Under the pieces are notes generated by a model, which saw only the letters and a list, made by a program, of their open reading frames with translations, was not told the origin of the DNA and ran no database searches. Made by a program: the position numbers and the translations under genes. This document shows positions 6,482 through 7,670 of a stretch of DNA of 7,670 nt, piece by piece (the first letter of the stretch is position 1; the number at the start of each line of letters is the position of its first letter). Source of the DNA: Akkermansia muciniphila (GTDB lineage: Bacteria > Pseudomonadota > Gammaproteobacteria > Burkholderiales > Burkholderiaceae_C); NCBI GenBank assembly GCA_943327015.2, contig CALPVM020000102.1:1-7670 (forward strand), in the 5' to 3' direction.

Positions 6482-7670
6482 TTAATCGATGGTGGGCAAA
6501 TACACACTGAATGTAGTACCTACGCCCAACTGTGTATTAACTTCTATCCGGCCATTGTGTTTATCAATAATCTTCTTGACTATTGCCAATCCCAGTCCAC
6601 TACCCTCACCAGCGGTTCGGGTGGTAAAGAAGGGTTCAAAAATTCTAGAAATTGCCTCGTCAGGAATCCCGCTACCTGTATCTGCTACAGACACCACGAC
6701 AAAAGCGTTGTCACGCTTCATGGCAATGGTTAACTTACCACCCGATTTCATAGACTGCAATGCATTAAAAAACAGGTGCGACCAAACTTGAACCATGTCG
6801 TCCGGCAAACAGCGCACCATGCCCACTTCCTCACATTGGTATACGATCTCCACGCTAGGATGAATACGGCTTTGGTAAATACTTACAGCATTATCGATAC
6901 TTGCGCGCAAAGGGCTTGGCATCATGGCACTGGAGTTATCGGCTGCAGAAAAAGCTTTTAGTGCATACACAATGCGGGTTACCCGTTCCACTGCATTGTT
7001 GATATTGCCGGCGCTGTCAACAACGGTTGCAATGTTGTTGGCTGTCTTCAAAATATAATCGCTTTGCGGATGGACGAGCAAAGGCAAATAGTCAAGCGCC
7101 CTTCCCTGTGCATTAAATTTAATGAGCATGCGCGCTTTGGTTTCTGCACTTTGTTCCACACCAGCTTGTTGCAATTGCTGCGCAAGTGCTTTGGCTAAGG
7201 TGCGCTCCTCACGGCTACTGAGGGTTGGCGCGTTGCTACGCGCATGGGTGACCAACTGGGTAAATAAACCTCGTGCTTCGTCTTCTAAAACTTCAAACAG
7301 TTTAGGCATACTGGCAAGCGCGTCCGCCAGTGATTCAGAAATAATTTGACCACTGGATTTAACTGCACCAATCGGGCTATTGAGTTCATGCGCCACGTTG
7401 TCTACCAGCACACCCAAAGACGCCATTTTCTCGGATTGCACCAGTTGCGTCTGGGTTGTTTTTAGGTCTTCCAGGGCTTTTTCGGCAGCGTGCTTAGCCT
7501 GAGTCAACGCTTGATTGCTTTCAGATAACTCAGCGGTGCGCTCTTGCACCTTTTGCGCCAACACAAGCTCAGAGTTACGCAGGTCTTCGACAATTTTCTG
7601 CTCAGCTGACAAGAGCATTTTTTGCCAGGTTTTAATGCGGTCAGACAAAGCAAACGAAAGCATGACAAAC
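6482..7670 (-). CDS. Sensor histidine kinase, probably 7TMR-DISM type (partial, N-terminal part beyond window)
   Basis: C-terminal part of a sensor kinase whose frame is open to the right edge. An ATG at 7663 is available but is almost certainly internal: the peptide there (MLSFALSDRI) aligns with the last membrane helix and exit of the 7TMR-DISM domain in the neighbouring kinase (VLLAFALADRY, 383-393 of that protein), and no ribosome site can be seen. The missing part is therefore likely a signal peptide, extracellular domain and about six and a half membrane helices. Next come a coiled coil (codons about 7630-7435, with QERTAELSESN) and a transmitter: His codon at 7390-7388 (HELNSP), REER and DYLPL motifs of the extended region, N-box QVWSHLFFNAL, DTGSGI, FFTTRT, GEGSGLG, and an end at YLPTID. 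The H-box has Ser where the other three kinases have Thr. It is the most upstream visible gene of the run and ends in TAA 11 bp before the next start. Confidence 0.92.
   Translation of the reverse strand, partial: FVMLSFALSDRIKTWQKMLLSAEQKIVEDLRNSELVLAQKVQERTAELSESNQALTQAKHAAEKALEDLKTTQTQLVQSEKMASLGVLVDNVAHELNSPIGAVKSSGQIISESLADALASMPKLFEVLEDEARGLFTQLVTHARSNAPTLSSREERTLAKALAQQLQQAGVEQSAETKARMLIKFNAQGRALDYLPLLVHPQSDYILKTANNIATVVDSAGNINNAVERVTRIVYALKAFSAADNSSAMMPSPLRASIDNAVSIYQSRIHPSVEIVYQCEEVGMVRCLPDDMVQVWSHLFFNALQSMKSGGKLTIAMKRDNAFVVVSVADTGSGIPDEAISRIFEPFFTTRTAGEGSGLGLAIVKKIIDKHNGRIEVNTQLGVGTTFSVYLPTID

Larger units (their letters stand above)
1..7670 (-). other. Tandem operon-like cluster of four histidine kinase genes
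   Basis: Four co-directional kinase genes are separated by 11, -4 and 13 bp. There is no gap large enough for a promoter or an independent terminator, so a single transcript entering from the right is the simplest reading. No response regulator, receiver domain, HPt domain or chemotaxis-like coupling gene is encoded within the window, so partners must lie outside it. The promoter and the cluster's ends are not visible. Confidence 0.8.

Overview
The window is filled by four tandem genes for membrane-bound sensor histidine kinases, all read on the minus strand. Transcription runs from right to left. G+C is in the mid-40s percent by eye. Signal peptide use, periplasmic Cache and 7TMR-DISM sensor domains and HAMP linkers point to a Gram-negative bacterium, most likely a proteobacterium. 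I cannot name the genus from the sequence.

Layout in transcription order. (1) 7670-6482: a kinase that enters from beyond the right edge; its first visible residues are the end of a 7TMR-DISM membrane domain. (2) 6470-4137: a complete 777-aa kinase with signal peptide, periplasmic 7TMR-DISM extracellular domain, seven membrane helices, coiled coil and kinase core; it starts with GTG. (3) 4140-2392: a complete 582-aa kinase with two membrane helices, a short periplasmic domain and HAMP. (4) 2378-1: a kinase with a large dCache-like periplasmic domain and HAMP; only its last few codons lie off the left edge. Junctions are +11, -4 and +13 bp, so this is very probably one operon. No response regulator, promoter, terminator, RNA gene or mobile element is visible.

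All four share one unusual transmitter type. About 207-208 residues separate the phospho-accepting His from the N-box Asn, about twice the spacing in ordinary HisKA kinases, and the extra stretch carries its own conserved motifs. The two middle kinases are close paralogues (about 76% identical over 314 ungapped residues by hand alignment). The two outer kinases share different signatures. Sensor type does not follow kinase type, which suggests duplication plus sensor swapping. The plausible picture, an inference, is a multi-input sensing cluster whose kinases feed a response regulator encoded elsewhere.
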